This document shows positions 25,501-38,510 of a stretch of 64,000 nt of DNA, piece after piece. This stretch comes from Erythrocercus mccallii. Its lineage: Eukaryota; Chordata; Aves; Passeriformes; Dicruridae. The stretch is taken from NCBI GenBank assembly GCA_013397435.1, contig VZRG01000168.1, positions 763,617 to 827,616 of the forward strand, in the 5' to 3' direction. The position numbers and the translations under genes are program-made. The notes below the pieces were generated by a model. It searched no databases. It was not told the origin of the DNA and saw only the letters and a list, made by a program, of their open reading frames with translations. Numbering within the stretch: the first letter of the stretch is position 1; every line of letters starts with the position of its first letter.

Positions 25501-28500
25501 GAATACTTCTATGCCTTGTGGCAACGACACTATTCTGATCCTTTCTGAGTTGAAAGAAGTGATGGTAGGAAGAAAAGGTGTTTGTATACATTTGACACTT
25601 GAAATTTCAGTGCACTGGAAAAATGCCTAAGATAAATAAAAGGAGCCAAACATGTCCAAGTAGTGATTAGTTGCTTTGACTGTTTTGGTTTTTTTTTAAC
25701 TGTCAGCATGGTGCTATGAAAATCCAAACCAGTCTTTTATTATCAAATAGGGACATCATGCTTGATAATACATTTTAAATGGATAATACATTATGAATTG
25801 ATACATACATTATCAAGAATGGACATCCCTGAATATTATAAGATCAATGTAGTGGTGGCCAAACAAAATTATTTTAATCTTCCATATATGGATCTGAAAA
25901 TGTAATGAAAATGTACATAATCCTGTCATTAGTGTACCAAGGATTCTTACTACACAGCAGTTAAAGAAAACAAGAAGATGCAGGCCTGGTCAACTGACAA
26001 AGGGTCAACAAAGCTGTATATTTGTGGTGATATTGAAGATCTGAAGCAATATCTGCACAAGAAGACAATCCAGTAAGACAGAAGCTTAAAAAATCACGAG
26101 TGTTGTGTAGGTCTGTCCTTAGGAATAAACAGTACCAGTCTGGGACTTTGCATGATCCTCTGTCTGCTGCTGAGGTGCAGCATTCACAGGCAGTGGCTTC
26201 AGAGCCATGCATGTCTTGAAATGTCCAGTAAGTAATGATAGAGACTTGAGAGTCTCCAAATGACAGTCAAAATGTGACTGGCCTGAAAATAAAGGGGCTA
26301 TATTCATCCAGTGAATATTTATTAGCCCCAGACAGCTCCTTTCTCAGAAATTGGTTAGGAAAGATAAACTGGAAAAATATCTGAAAAAGCAAAATTAAAT
26401 TATCTCATGCACACCTCAATTAGTGTCCCGATTTTAACTAAGGACAGGAATTTGTCTTGAAGAACTCAACCTCTAGATTTGAAAAGTTCAGCAATCTGAA
26501 AGAGAAACCAAAGGATGGTAAGTGTTGACTTTTGGTAAAATGTAAATACATTTGAATTGGAACAGCAGAGGCTCTTTGCAGAAAAACTAGGGGGGAAAAA
26601 AAGGTGAGAAGCTGGTAAAAACAACCTTTGAATTAGATAGTCTTCAGCAAAGTACATAAAAGATGGCCTTAAGAGTATCAACAATTTGAGTTCATGTTGT
26701 ACTTTTCCAAACTGCAATATCTCAAGGTGATCTATACAACAGCTTGAACTGTTGTGATGGGGAGTTCATTTTGACTTGGGACTTAATTACTGCATTTACA
26801 CATTTACATTAACTATTATTCAGTGACAAAGAAAATAAGGATCATTGAAAGACAAGCTGTAAGTTAAAATTTGTTTTTTAACAACTTTTTAATTTTTTAA
26901 AAATAGAAGTCACCTTAAAGAAGTTATTTTATGCAAAATATGTATTTGATAGAAAAGTAGCAAGAATTTACTGTCCATGTTATTACTACATTTGAGAGAT
27001 TCAAGAAAATGTTAACATGGGAGATGAAACAATGATTTTGGTCTTAGAAAGTACTCTGAGAAACAATCAATAGGTTGTGGACATGGACATCAATGAATCA
27101 TCTTAATTTGTGATGGAAGTGTCCTTCCACATTAAATTGCATTTCAACTCAAATGGCTTGAAAGGGGATTGCTGATTCCTCTGCAGAAAGAAAATGATTT
27201 TGGAAAATAAAGCTTGCAAAAACCTGAAGGCCAAAAATATGTTTTCATGACTGACACACTAAAAGCTTTATTTAGTTTCTGTTATGTGACCTGCCCTATT
27301 CCTGCAGACAACAATATAATAATATTGTGGAAGAGCCAACAAGAATTAAAAGTCATCTAGACTTTTATAATTTTGATGCCATTTACCAGTATTTCGGTAA
27401 ACTCTTAAAAGGCAGTATGAACCTATTTACTGATGGCTGAAGTCTGTTTCTGAGACCATTATTGTCCTTTCAAAATGTTATCCTGATTTCAAGAACCACT
27501 GAAAAGCATAAGCAATCTTATTTTTTCACTTGAGTCTTTTAACATTGTCTTCTCGCTCTCAGCTATGACATTGAGCTGTTACCTTTTATTGAATAAGAAA
27601 TTTTAATCATGTCTGACATGATGTCCTACTGACAATCTCTTCCTCGTATTTATCAACACTATTTCAGTCAGTTCTGCATGTGCTTGGTTTCTAAGGCAAT
27701 ATGCAGTGCATCCATTCATTAAATCTCAGGAATTATGTGACTTTAGAAACTGCCGCTATCAATACAGAGATCCTATTGTGAGACATTTATTTCTTGCAAG
27801 ATTGATTATGGTAATTTTTATTAAATAGATTTCCTAAAGCTGTCTGGATAAATTTACAGTCCTGTATGCTTCCATTCTTCTTGTCCTTAAAGCAGCAACA
27901 CCTTTCTAGAGATTTCTATTTAATGAAGAGAATGCTCTGGTCATATATGAACACTTGAAAACCATACTATCTTTCCAAGGTTTCCACACTTGTTTCAATC
28001 TTTCAGTGTTTTCCAGCTCTTGGTCTGGCTCCCTCTCCCCAGATTGCCACTCTGTCTTACAGCACTACATCCTTTTGTTTCTCTCAAGAGCAGAAGATGT
28101 TTTCTGCTAAGTCACCAGCTTCATAACACCACTATATATTAACATTTCAGTCCTAAAGTCTCTTCTGAATATATCAGCCTTGATGCTGATACTGTTCAGG
28201 TCTAGTAAATGCTGCTGGGACACTGCAGAGCCAGTCTGAAATGCCACCTGATACCTTTTACTAGGTATATATTAGAAAGGAGTCTGGTCAGAAGCAACTA
28301 TTTTTTTGCAAGAAAAGCTGCATTGAAGCTGTTTTATGGAGGTGTTGAGAGGCCTGCCTTCAAGGCAATGGGAAGATACACTTGGAAATGGCTGGATTGT
28401 TTTCAGCTGGCAACTCTTTTGTTTGCTGATAATCACTCATAGCAAACTCTTTTCCCTGGAGACTCTCCAAAACACTGCACTAAGGAAGTCTTCCTGGATG

Positions 28501-31500
28501 TCACTGTTGCTGGGTGTGGTCTGTAAGAGACTTCCAGCAGGTCTGCGGGTCTTGTCATATTTTTCTTGGCTGTTACCATACATAAAAGTGTCAGCAGAAT
28601 TTTTTCTTTGAAAGATGCCAAATAGGACATTAATCTGGTGTGGAAAGAGGTACTGTGCTACACACAGCAGTTATCTCTATCCTTGTAGAGCGACATACCA
28701 AGTGTTCCAGCTTTTCTCTGTGGAGAGGGCTTCAAACTGCTTTCCTGTGAACCTACCGCTAGTGGTTGTGTCAGAATTGTTGCTTTACATTTTTAGTTTT
28801 TTACAGAAAATAGCTATATTTCTGTGAGACTCTGAGTTAGCTTCATAAATCACAAAGACTGGGAGGATAGTTCTTGGCATCCAGGAGCAGGAACACCAGG
28901 TCTTGCCATGGAGTCACTAATGTTAAAATGAACTTGCAAAGAGGAAATACACTGTGAAGGTGCTGTGTTTGGATAGGCAGATGTGTAGATTTACTCTCCT
29001 ATTTGCACATGGTGTTTCAGCCCACTTCTTGTATGCTTGTCACCTTTCTCTCAGTGTCTAGACTGGTCTAAGAGCAGAAACTTCTATTTCATTGTTCTTT
29101 AATATGCATATCATATTGTGTTTACTTGGGCATTTTCTAACACTGGTTAATTTCTGCTTTAGCTCAACTGAGAATAGTACTTACCAGATTAATTTCTGAA
29201 TTATAGATGTAACCAATGTAATATCCAGGTAATTGTCCCAGAAATTAATTTAGTATATTATATTTAAATATTTATGTGAACACAGTCTCTATTCCCCCTC
29301 ATTTAAATATTTTCTTTGCTTGCTTAGACATACAAGATCTGTGGCTGAAAAAACCCTGATTGTCATTGTACTGGAGTACACTATCAATAACACTTAGGCC
29401 CCCACAGAGAGGAAATCAGCCAGTGTAGGGGGCTCTTTTTCCAAATTAGCTTTCTTGGAATAGAGAAAAAGGAAAAACCCATTATTTCAAACATCTAGTT
29501 GCACTAGCAGCCTCCACCAAAATCACAGGACGTGTCATAAGTAAATGGCTTGGAAATAATTTCTTGAGAGCAGAAATTTTATATTCAGTCATGTATAGCA
29601 GAACAGAGGAGGTTGTCCCCTCAAAAAGCTTCCTTGCAGTAAATTACTATACTCCCAAGAAAACAGGATCTGTTATGAATCCCAAACAGAATCAAAACTT
29701 TTAAGCATACAAAAGTTTCATTTATGAAGATGGAAGTAACAAATTTATAAATTCCCAGGTTCTGACCTCTGAGGGCTCTTTTATTCTGCACTAATGTTTC
29801 AGTCACTCAACAATAAAATGCTTGCTCATCACCTGAGTAATGGAACAAAGAGGAGTTTGAGTGATAAGAGTTTGCCACTGCTCAGATGTTCCTGAGGTTT
29901 CTTCTATGTGAAGAGCAAGACCATGACTTTATGTATCCTCACTCAATGCTGCAGAGAAAGTGGTGACTGCAGAGAAAGTAGATCAAAAAGCATTCCTGAT
30001 ATGAATTTGCATTCAGGGATATGAGTCAAGAGCCAGACGTACATATTTTGCACGGAAAGCATGAGAACCTAAGTGTCTGACACTTATGTAAGAGATGGTC
30101 TCACAGTCAAAATCCCACAGTGCACCCTCAAGGAAAAAAATCTTGCATCTCTATGAAAAGCGATATTTCTTTCAAAGATCTAGACCTAAAACCAGAGGTG
30201 AAGGAAGCAGGATGAGCTGGGTAAAATGTCATTTCAAACAATAACTTCTTTAAGTTGCAGAATAAAGTGTTTATGGATGGAGATTGACTATATATCTGGG
30301 CAGAACCACAGTCAATCTATTTAAAAGAAGAAATAACCCTTTCATGGGTAAGTGGGAATATTATATCACAGCTGTGCAACAACATACTTAGACTAAGCAC
30401 TGAAATTTCCCTCTGTTCCAAAGAGACATTAATCACCACAGGAAAAAAAGAATCTGTTTGTTATCCTTAGAGAAAAATGCTAAAATGTATTAAATTCAAT
30501 AAACAGTTTCATGTGACATCAACACTCTTTAGCTGAAAACCTTCAGATCTTCCACTCCTGTATAAAAAGACATCAGGTTTTGAAATGTACATGCTAAGAG
30601 AAATGCAGGGGCAGGTTGATAGTGAATATAGAAACTATTTGTACACAATCAAGTTAGGTAATGGTGCAAAAAATTGTTCTATAAATCAACCAGCCCTCTA
30701 TACTTGTTTCATTAAGGGATAATATAACTCTGATATCATTTCACTAAAGTTGGCTAAGCTTCTCATATTTGATTTCCATCCAATTTTTTTAGCAGAACTC
30801 AGCATTTTAGAAACAAAGGAAAGGAAAAAAAAAACAGTGCAGATGTACATTTTCCTGATGTTTAATGCAGACCAGCAAGGTTGCAGTATATTAGTCATCA
30901 TGGCAAACAGCAATATGGCATATTAACTGAACTTTGAAGAAAAGCTGTATTTGTTCTAAATGCCTATACTGATGTTTATGGAACATTTTAATATTCTATA
31001 GTAGGTGTGAGAGTTATCATTATGTGAGGGCTTTACATCAAAACCTCTCCCTACAGGCAAATTTTGCAGCTCTAACTGATGGTAACATGTAGCCATACAA
31101 TCAGACCTTAAGTCAATTTTTACGTCATATTGGCTTCTTGATTTGTAAAGTTTTATTCTGAAATGCTTTGTACAGAATGAGAAAAACACTCATTGATATT
31201 TCCTGGAAGCACTTCATTCCTGATTCACCTCCTGTACGTTCTTTACTTGATCCCGTTAACAACCTTCAACTCTTAGAAAAGGTGCTAAGCTCCCTCTGTT
31301 GCCGATTAGTTCAATGGGTTGACAGGAGATTTTCACAAAATGCGTGATCATGTCATGTGCAAGATCACTTAGTTCTTGAGTGAAATGAGATCATACGTCT
31401 CCTTAAAATCAGCTTGTATCAAGTTTGAAGGGATCCATATAACAGTTCGTGCATGTAATCATAAGTCATCTGATATATCAAAAATAAACACACCCTCAAA

Positions 31501-34500
31501 AATATCACCTTGCCCCAGACCTCTTCTTTGATGATGTAAAGTGAAATTCATCAGATTTATTACCTTGGAGGTTCTATTCTAAAGGATAAGCCACAGTATC
31601 TGTTCTTGAGTGTTCAGAAATCATATTCATACATAATGGATATTTTCCATTTCAATTTTTGGACACATGAAAAATCATTAAAATAAACAATTGGCATAAT
31701 TTTTCTTTTAGTGATGAACAGGTTAACATTTTTAAAATATTTTTTGGCACTGATGTCACGTTATTCTGTAAGCTGAAGTAATAAGAGAGGCAAATGCTAG
31801 TTTTTAAACATTTTTCTTGGTGTAATCATATCCTAACTCTATTACTGATCTTTTATATCTGTACTTTTAACCCGTTTCAACAGCACAGTTTTATATAATT
31901 TCATTTTGTTCATTTGCATACATTTATTTACTTGCATTTTTACTTACCTTTTTCTCATGCATAGATACATTTCTCCCTCTCTCTACATCATAATAAACTT
32001 ATTCTTCATTGATCTGCTGGTCTGGGTATATGACCTTGTTTATCTTGACTTATCCTTATTTTAGCTCATAAATAATTAAGTTCCACCTAGTTCTGAGGAA
32101 GATATATCTCACCTCAGAAGAAAGTTCTCCAAGTGGCAAATAGATTACACAAGAGTTAGCAAGGTCCACGCTGTGTCACAGAGACTTCTGAACCCTCCCA
32201 TGCTCCACCACAGGAGACAGAGAAACTGGTTATCTTCACTCAGCAGAGGACCATCTCCTACAGTCAAGGACCAATGTTATTTGTGTTTCTTGTGTTTGTC
32301 CATGTGCCAAACACTTGTATCCAGATTCCTGGGTCTGTGTCCACACTGTCTGGTTCACACGGCACTCTTAGCCTTACTATCTAGCCCATAAATCCTTTCA
32401 GCTCTTTGAGGTCTATGGCCTGGATCTTCAGACTTCAAAGCAATCTGAATAAACACACACTGCCCAAATCCATCTCACTGTCTCACTGCACTCTGCAGTT
32501 TTACTGTAATGAATTGGTTTGATACTTTTTTCTTTTTTTTCTTTTTCTTTTTCACCTTCTCTTAGTGGAAGGCTTAGAAGCAGGTGTCTGACTGATGAGA
32601 AAAGATATTCCAATTTTTCACCCCCTCTGCACTAGGTCAACCATCATCAGAGTTTAGCTAGCAGAATCATATGTGCTAATGCATCTACAGAATTGCAATG
32701 AAATACATCCTTGGCTAGCAAGACAGGAGAAGGTTGGTCTACAGATGTGGACATGTCTTATAGGTAAATATGTCTAAAGAAGTGTGAAGTAGTTGTAAAA
32801 TAAGGCAACAGAAGTGGAACAGATGAGAACAGAACAAAGAAAATGAAAAAGGAAAGGAAGACTGACTATAAATCTGTTGAGTTAGAGCAGAATCACTTTT
32901 TCTTCATGCCTTAATCAAGTAGAAATATGTTTGAGTAGGAGATGCAATGTGCTTTTCTCATAGTGGGAAAAGTGGTAAAACTGCAATCTGATCAGCTATT
33001 TGGATAGTGGAGGTGTGGCCTTGTGTTTAGGCAGAAGCAGCTAGAGCAAAGGTTAGATTGGTTCAAACCAGAATAGGGACAGCCTATAATCATTCCAATT
33101 CTCTGAGCCCAAAATTTTACTTTCCATGGGCAGCTGCAGGATAGCTGGACAGCTGCTCTCTACCATTAACGGAGAGGTGACTTTTTAAATCCATTTCCAA
33201 AATCAGATTGATCTTGTCAGACTGACAAACATCCAAAACTTTTGGTATCATCCTAGCTCTGTCAAAAATGGAGAGCAATAAAGTTGATCCATTAAAAAAA
33301 TGGTATCTGTGATATATGCAGCCCAGAAAAATATTATATATTTTGATTTCCAGCCAGGTAATTTTACTTCAGGCTGAAGACATTAACACCCAGAGAGGAC
33401 TGACAGTATGGGTGATTGCTTGAAAAGGAAAGAAAAAATCCCGTGGGCCTACCATTTATATATCTTTCCAGGGCAACCTTTGAATCAAGATGGCAACAGA
33501 CTGATCTTGGAGACTTACAACTGAAAATAAGGTTTGAAATATTCCATGAAGAGAAGAAACAGTTTAAGGCCTCTTGGTTAAAGAGAAGAACTAACAACCT
33601 ACTGGGATCAAAAAGGATTGACTTTGCTGAAACAGTTTGGGATTAAAAGAGTAATTGAAAAAATCTTAATTTCCTTTTATGGCTCAACAGACAGAGTTCA
33701 TACAGGCAAAATAGATAAGGACTTTAATGGTTAGAAAAAAAGGCACTGAGTTTGTAAATGAAGTCAGTGTGGAGATCATTCTTTCTTATGCATTTTTTTA
33801 AAAGCAAACAGACAAAGAACAGGATAAATGTGTTTTACAAATGCTAGAAACATATGTAACAAGATTGTTGCATTAGAAACATATGTTGAGGGAAAATTAT
33901 GATTATATTGGAATGACAAAGAGTTGCTTAAATCAAGCTATCAACTGGGAGATAAAATTACCAACATATAAAGTTTGCAGATGGGTGAGGTAAAACAAAA
34001 GTAATGAGAGAAGGAGAAATTTGTGCACAGAGAGAATACTGAATAAACAGAAATAAATGACAATAGGATTTTGGCTGACACCATAGGAACTATTTGATGT
34101 AAATTGAAGAATGAGATATGGAAAAAGTTAGTCCTTGGATCTTGCCAGAGAACTTCACAAGAGAATGAGAAAGCATTATCAGGAAATGTTTTTACAGATG
34201 AAGGAAATCTGTATCAAACTTGGTTTAATGATTGTGTTAGGAGTTCAATTGCCTAAACATTTCCTAGGAAAATATTAGTTAGGGAAACGTAGGAAGGCAG
34301 CATGATTTTGAAAGTAATACAAGATTGCTTCCTGTACAGGAAAAGGGTAATGTGGATGTAGGGACTAGAAATAAAGCAGATACAATGAATACAGTCAAAG
34401 ATGGGGAGAATAATAAATAAATTAGTGTAATACCAAGGCTAAAATGCCAGAAAGACTGTAAAAAGGTAAATAGGATTTTTATTGTAGTAAAATCAGACTC

Positions 34501-37500
34501 TGAATGGCTATTAATAAATTTAAAATAGCCTGAAAGCATTCAGCTCTGCCAAAGGAAATCCATAAAGCCATATGAGATATGTTTCAGAAGGATATATTCA
34601 AAGCACAAATAATATATTGTGAATGAGGACAGAACAAATACTGAAGTTGTTTCAGGGAAGAACAATGCATTATCTATTCCCAGTTTAAGAACAAGTATAG
34701 AATTATTTTGATGACAGTAGTGAAAGTTTCCAACAGCTTAAGTGACCTATGAGCTTACCCCATCCATGGTGTTTACCACTGCTGACATAAAAGCAGGAGA
34801 AGGAACTGGAGTCAAAGAGAAGAGATAGAATGTAAATAGGGAAATTATAGATGTCTAAACATATTTTCATGCTTCTGGGGGATGAGCTTCACAAATGAGC
34901 CTGGGTGCCATGCACAGAGCCCAACAGTGATCCTCCAGTGCATATTACTCATTTCAGATGTGCAGAACCTGACTTGAGACCATAATTTTTCTATTGGAGG
35001 AGGACTCAGTTCTTCAAGGAAACTACTTTTTCATGAACAAACAGGTAGCCTGGAGCAAGCTGCTTTTATCTTTTCATTCTGGAGATGATACAATTATACC
35101 ACTGATACAGCATTTGCTGTTTGTTGAGTGTTAAAAGAGTGGCAGGTGACTGACTGAGGAGTGCCAGGACAACATTTCAATGCATGGTATAATTTCACCC
35201 AGAACTGTTGATGCAGTCCTAAATTTCCTATTGTCCTGCAGCTAGTGCCTGTGTTCTGCTCTGGAGACAAGAGTATGAGTTCAGGCTGTTACTCCAAAAA
35301 AAATGAAGTAATATGAGGCTGTACCTCCCACCCCTTGGTCATGGTCCTCAGCCTTCCACAAAACTTCCTTCTTCACCTTTATCACTGGCTCAAAAGGGCC
35401 ATTGCTGAACCTCCTTCTTTGTTTATAACTTTTTTTTTTTTTAAATAACAAGTGCATTGCAAATACCACTGAAACCAGATTTTGTTTTAAATTATCTGTA
35501 GTATGTTAATTTAATATGTACAGGAGTCTTTTGTTTCACTTTATCCCAGATTACTTCTTTTCGTTCTAAATTGCCAGAATAATATAATGGAAAGAAATTA
35601 TTTCCATTCTGGCTGTCATCACCTTTATGCAAGGAAACTACTTCTTACCCATTTTTGGACAATGTTTGCAGCCAATGCACTGATGTTGATCAGTTCAGCC
35701 AAAATCACTTTGCATTCCTGTCTAGACACAGGACTAGATTCTGTCTGGATTTCTAAAGCCACAAGGAATCCAGAGAACTGCTGGACTTACCCAACAGAAA
35801 AGTAGACAGATACTCTGATAATTTCCCCTGTGCAAGGAGTGCACTTCTGCCACAAAAATACAATCAGGACTCCAAGTAAAAATCTGTTCACTTTGTGAAA
35901 TCTAACATCTTAATTTTCAGGAAGATTAGGTACACAAAAATATTCACATTTGCAATGAGCAAAAGTCAGGTTGAACTTTTATTAGGCAGCAGTCTTAGTG
36001 TAGGAACCAAGACCATGCATCTCAAAATTCTTCATGAATTTATTCCTATTACCTTTATTCCATGGCTCAGTTTTTATCTGTTCTCCAGTCCTGTACAATT
36101 GGCCTCTTGGCAGCTGATCATCTGCACTATTTGCAAAATTGGCCATTACATAGACTTTTAACAAAAATGTGTATGTGACTTGTGTTGATCTATTAAGTCA
36201 ACTTCCAGTTTCACCACATCTACTTTGGATCAGAAAATTTTGCATGTCCACTTGACTTCCATCTCAGCACTCCTCAGTCAAAATCTGTTATAAACATTTG
36301 GCTTCCTATGCATCTTCCAAAGGACTGAAGTTGAACGTCAGATTGAGTACTAAATACTATACAAAGTCTATACATATACTACTAAATACCGCAGAAAAAG
36401 GACTCCACAATCAATTCCCTTTAAAACAAAACTATCTTGGGGAAAAACAGAAAGGAGAAGAGATACATAGATTAGCATCATGTGTCACAATATGACCACC
36501 CAGATTGCTGTGTTTGTGAGGTATGAAGTGAGTGCATGTGCTCTTTCTTCACACTGCAAAAGGCTCAGACTTTCTTTTCCTGGAACAAGTTAAGAAATAA
36601 GATTATCAGTAATTTTCTTGTACTGAGATGATTTGAATTAATACTTAAGTTTGAAAGCCCACTGCTGTAAAGATTAAAGCATACTTGTAACATTTTGTGT
36701 GTTCCTTGACATTTATGGATCAATGTTATAAGGTTGGTCTCACTGCTGTTTTCCTCTGAGTTTGTAATAATTCCACGCATTTCTCCTTTCATTCACAACT
36801 CCCTCACACTCACATGCAACAGACTGGTAGCAGCAAGCACAGGTCCCTGTGTAAAATTGTCAGGACAGGAAAGATCTGAGAAACATTTTAAATGGATACA
36901 GCTGAGTTTTGTAATTATTGCAAGAAAATATGGATATAAACATTTAAGATTGTAAGGTAAAGTGATTCATCCCTGTTTAGGCACCTCTTAGCAGTGTGCC
37001 AAAGCATAAAGAAAGAAAAAATCCTATGACTTCCAGGTACATTTCTGAGGCTCTGAATAACTCATTATGTCTACTTACTTTATCTGTATAAGGCAGTGTA
37101 TTCATTCACTCATTTGTCTCCAGCAATGAGAAAGAAAAATGGTGAAAATGTTGAAAAATAATATTTGTAAAACATGACTTTTGTCAGGGGTAGTTTTCTG
37201 GTCTTCTGTCTGAAAACCATCAAATCTCAAAATACAGTCTTTTAAAAAGCTTTATTCCTTTGCTCCAAAGAAATATAAAATAGTGACACCTGCACTCCTC
37301 AAGCTCTCAACATAAACACATTTAACAGCATTTGAGTCACAGCAGCACAGTGCAGCCTGCCTGAGTAGACCTGTCTTCCCACATAGACCCTAGTAAAATT
37401 ATCAGGGCTCCGAACATCTCCAAGAAAGTACATCAGAATATCAGAATCTTGATTATTCCATCCACTGCCATATATTTATATTCTAGAGTCAAGCTGAGAT

Positions 37501-37997
37501 CTTCATTTTCTGCTTACACTTAACCGTGGAAATTAATCATTTGGGATTATAATTATACATATGATGCTCAGGGAAATTATAATAACATTGAAGGCACCAC
37601 ATCTTTAGCCTGCATTTTGTCTTAGACATGTTAGAGAATGCTTAATGAAGCATTTTACATCCCATTAAAACTTTATTGCACACACTACCTCCTACTAAAA
37701 TTCCTTAGTCAATACCTAAGTGCAGCTTAAAATCAGATACGCTTATAAAATATAAACATATTGTACAAATTTCCTGCATGTTAGAGTTAATGCAACTTAT
37801 TAGAGAAGGATAGAGCTCCATGAATTTGGTGCAGAATTAATTGCTAGTGGTATATATGCTAGCTGGAGATAAGGTTGCCTTTGTGTACTCTTACATTGCA
37901 GTTACCAGAATCTTGATATATGGTCGAAAATTAATATACTTAAATTCTATAATTCTCTAATATAAATCACCTAGTTTAATTTGTGCTAATAAACAAT
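19516..37997. other. Long gene-poor interval
   Basis: About 18 kb of AT-rich DNA with no gene I can support. Frames do not exceed about 110 codons and carry no motifs. A moderately GC-richer, pyrimidine-biased patch lies at 21000-21560. One weak MIR-like string is listed separately. Distal enhancers or non-coding transcripts would not be visible by eye. Confidence 0.55.
21985..22060 (+). repeat. Weak MIR-like string
   Basis: 'Tttcccatgtgtaaaatagg' followed by 'aatatttatctataatg' is similar to the 'ttccccatctgtaaaatggggataataat' core of MIR. It is very short and diverged. Confidence 0.25.
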
Positions 37998-38510
37998 TGT
38001 GGTGGGTTGACCCTGGTTGGACACCAGATGCCCACCAAAACACTCTATCGTTCCCCTCTGCAGTTGAACACGGGACAGAAAATGTAATGAAAGGTTCATG
38101 GGTCAAGGTCAAGACAAAGAAGTGTCACTCACGAATTATCATTACAGCCAAAACAGGCTTGACTTGGGGCAAAAGAGAATTTAATTTATCACCAAGTCAG
38201 AGCAGAATGATGAGAAATAAAACCAGATCTTAAAATCGCCTTCCACCTTCCCCTCCGCACCTTCCTAGGTTCAACTTCACCCATGATTTCTCTCTGCCTC
38301 CCCTCTCCAGCAAGTAGGAGGGGGTGGAGAATAAGGCCTGTGGTTCAATACATGTTTTCTCTGCTGTTTCTTCCACCTGAGAGACTCCTCACACTGCCCC
38401 TGCTCCAGCCTGGGATCCGTCCTGTGGGAGACAGCCCTCCATGAACCTCTCCAACACGAGTGCTTCTCATGGGTTGCAGTTCTTTTGTGAACAACAGCAG
38501 CATTATATTA
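37998..38510 (-). mobile_element. ERVL-type LTR, truncated, minus strand
   Basis: It starts TGTGGTGGGTTGACCCTGG at 37998, the hallmark start of a very common avian ERVL-type LTR in minus orientation. It continues with 'accagatgcccaccaaa', a 'ctcac.aattatcattacag' block, the minus-strand polyadenylation region 'gaatttaatttatcacc' (about 38180) and the 'cgagtgcttctcatgggttgcagttctt' segment (about 38457-38490). The family consensus normally runs on for a further stretch, so this copy is truncated near 38505-38510. No right terminus or target duplication was found. Confidence 0.8.

Noticed and set aside
32520..32560. Pyrimidine-rich tract resembling a splice acceptor
   Set aside because: No open, phase-compatible exon or donor follows.
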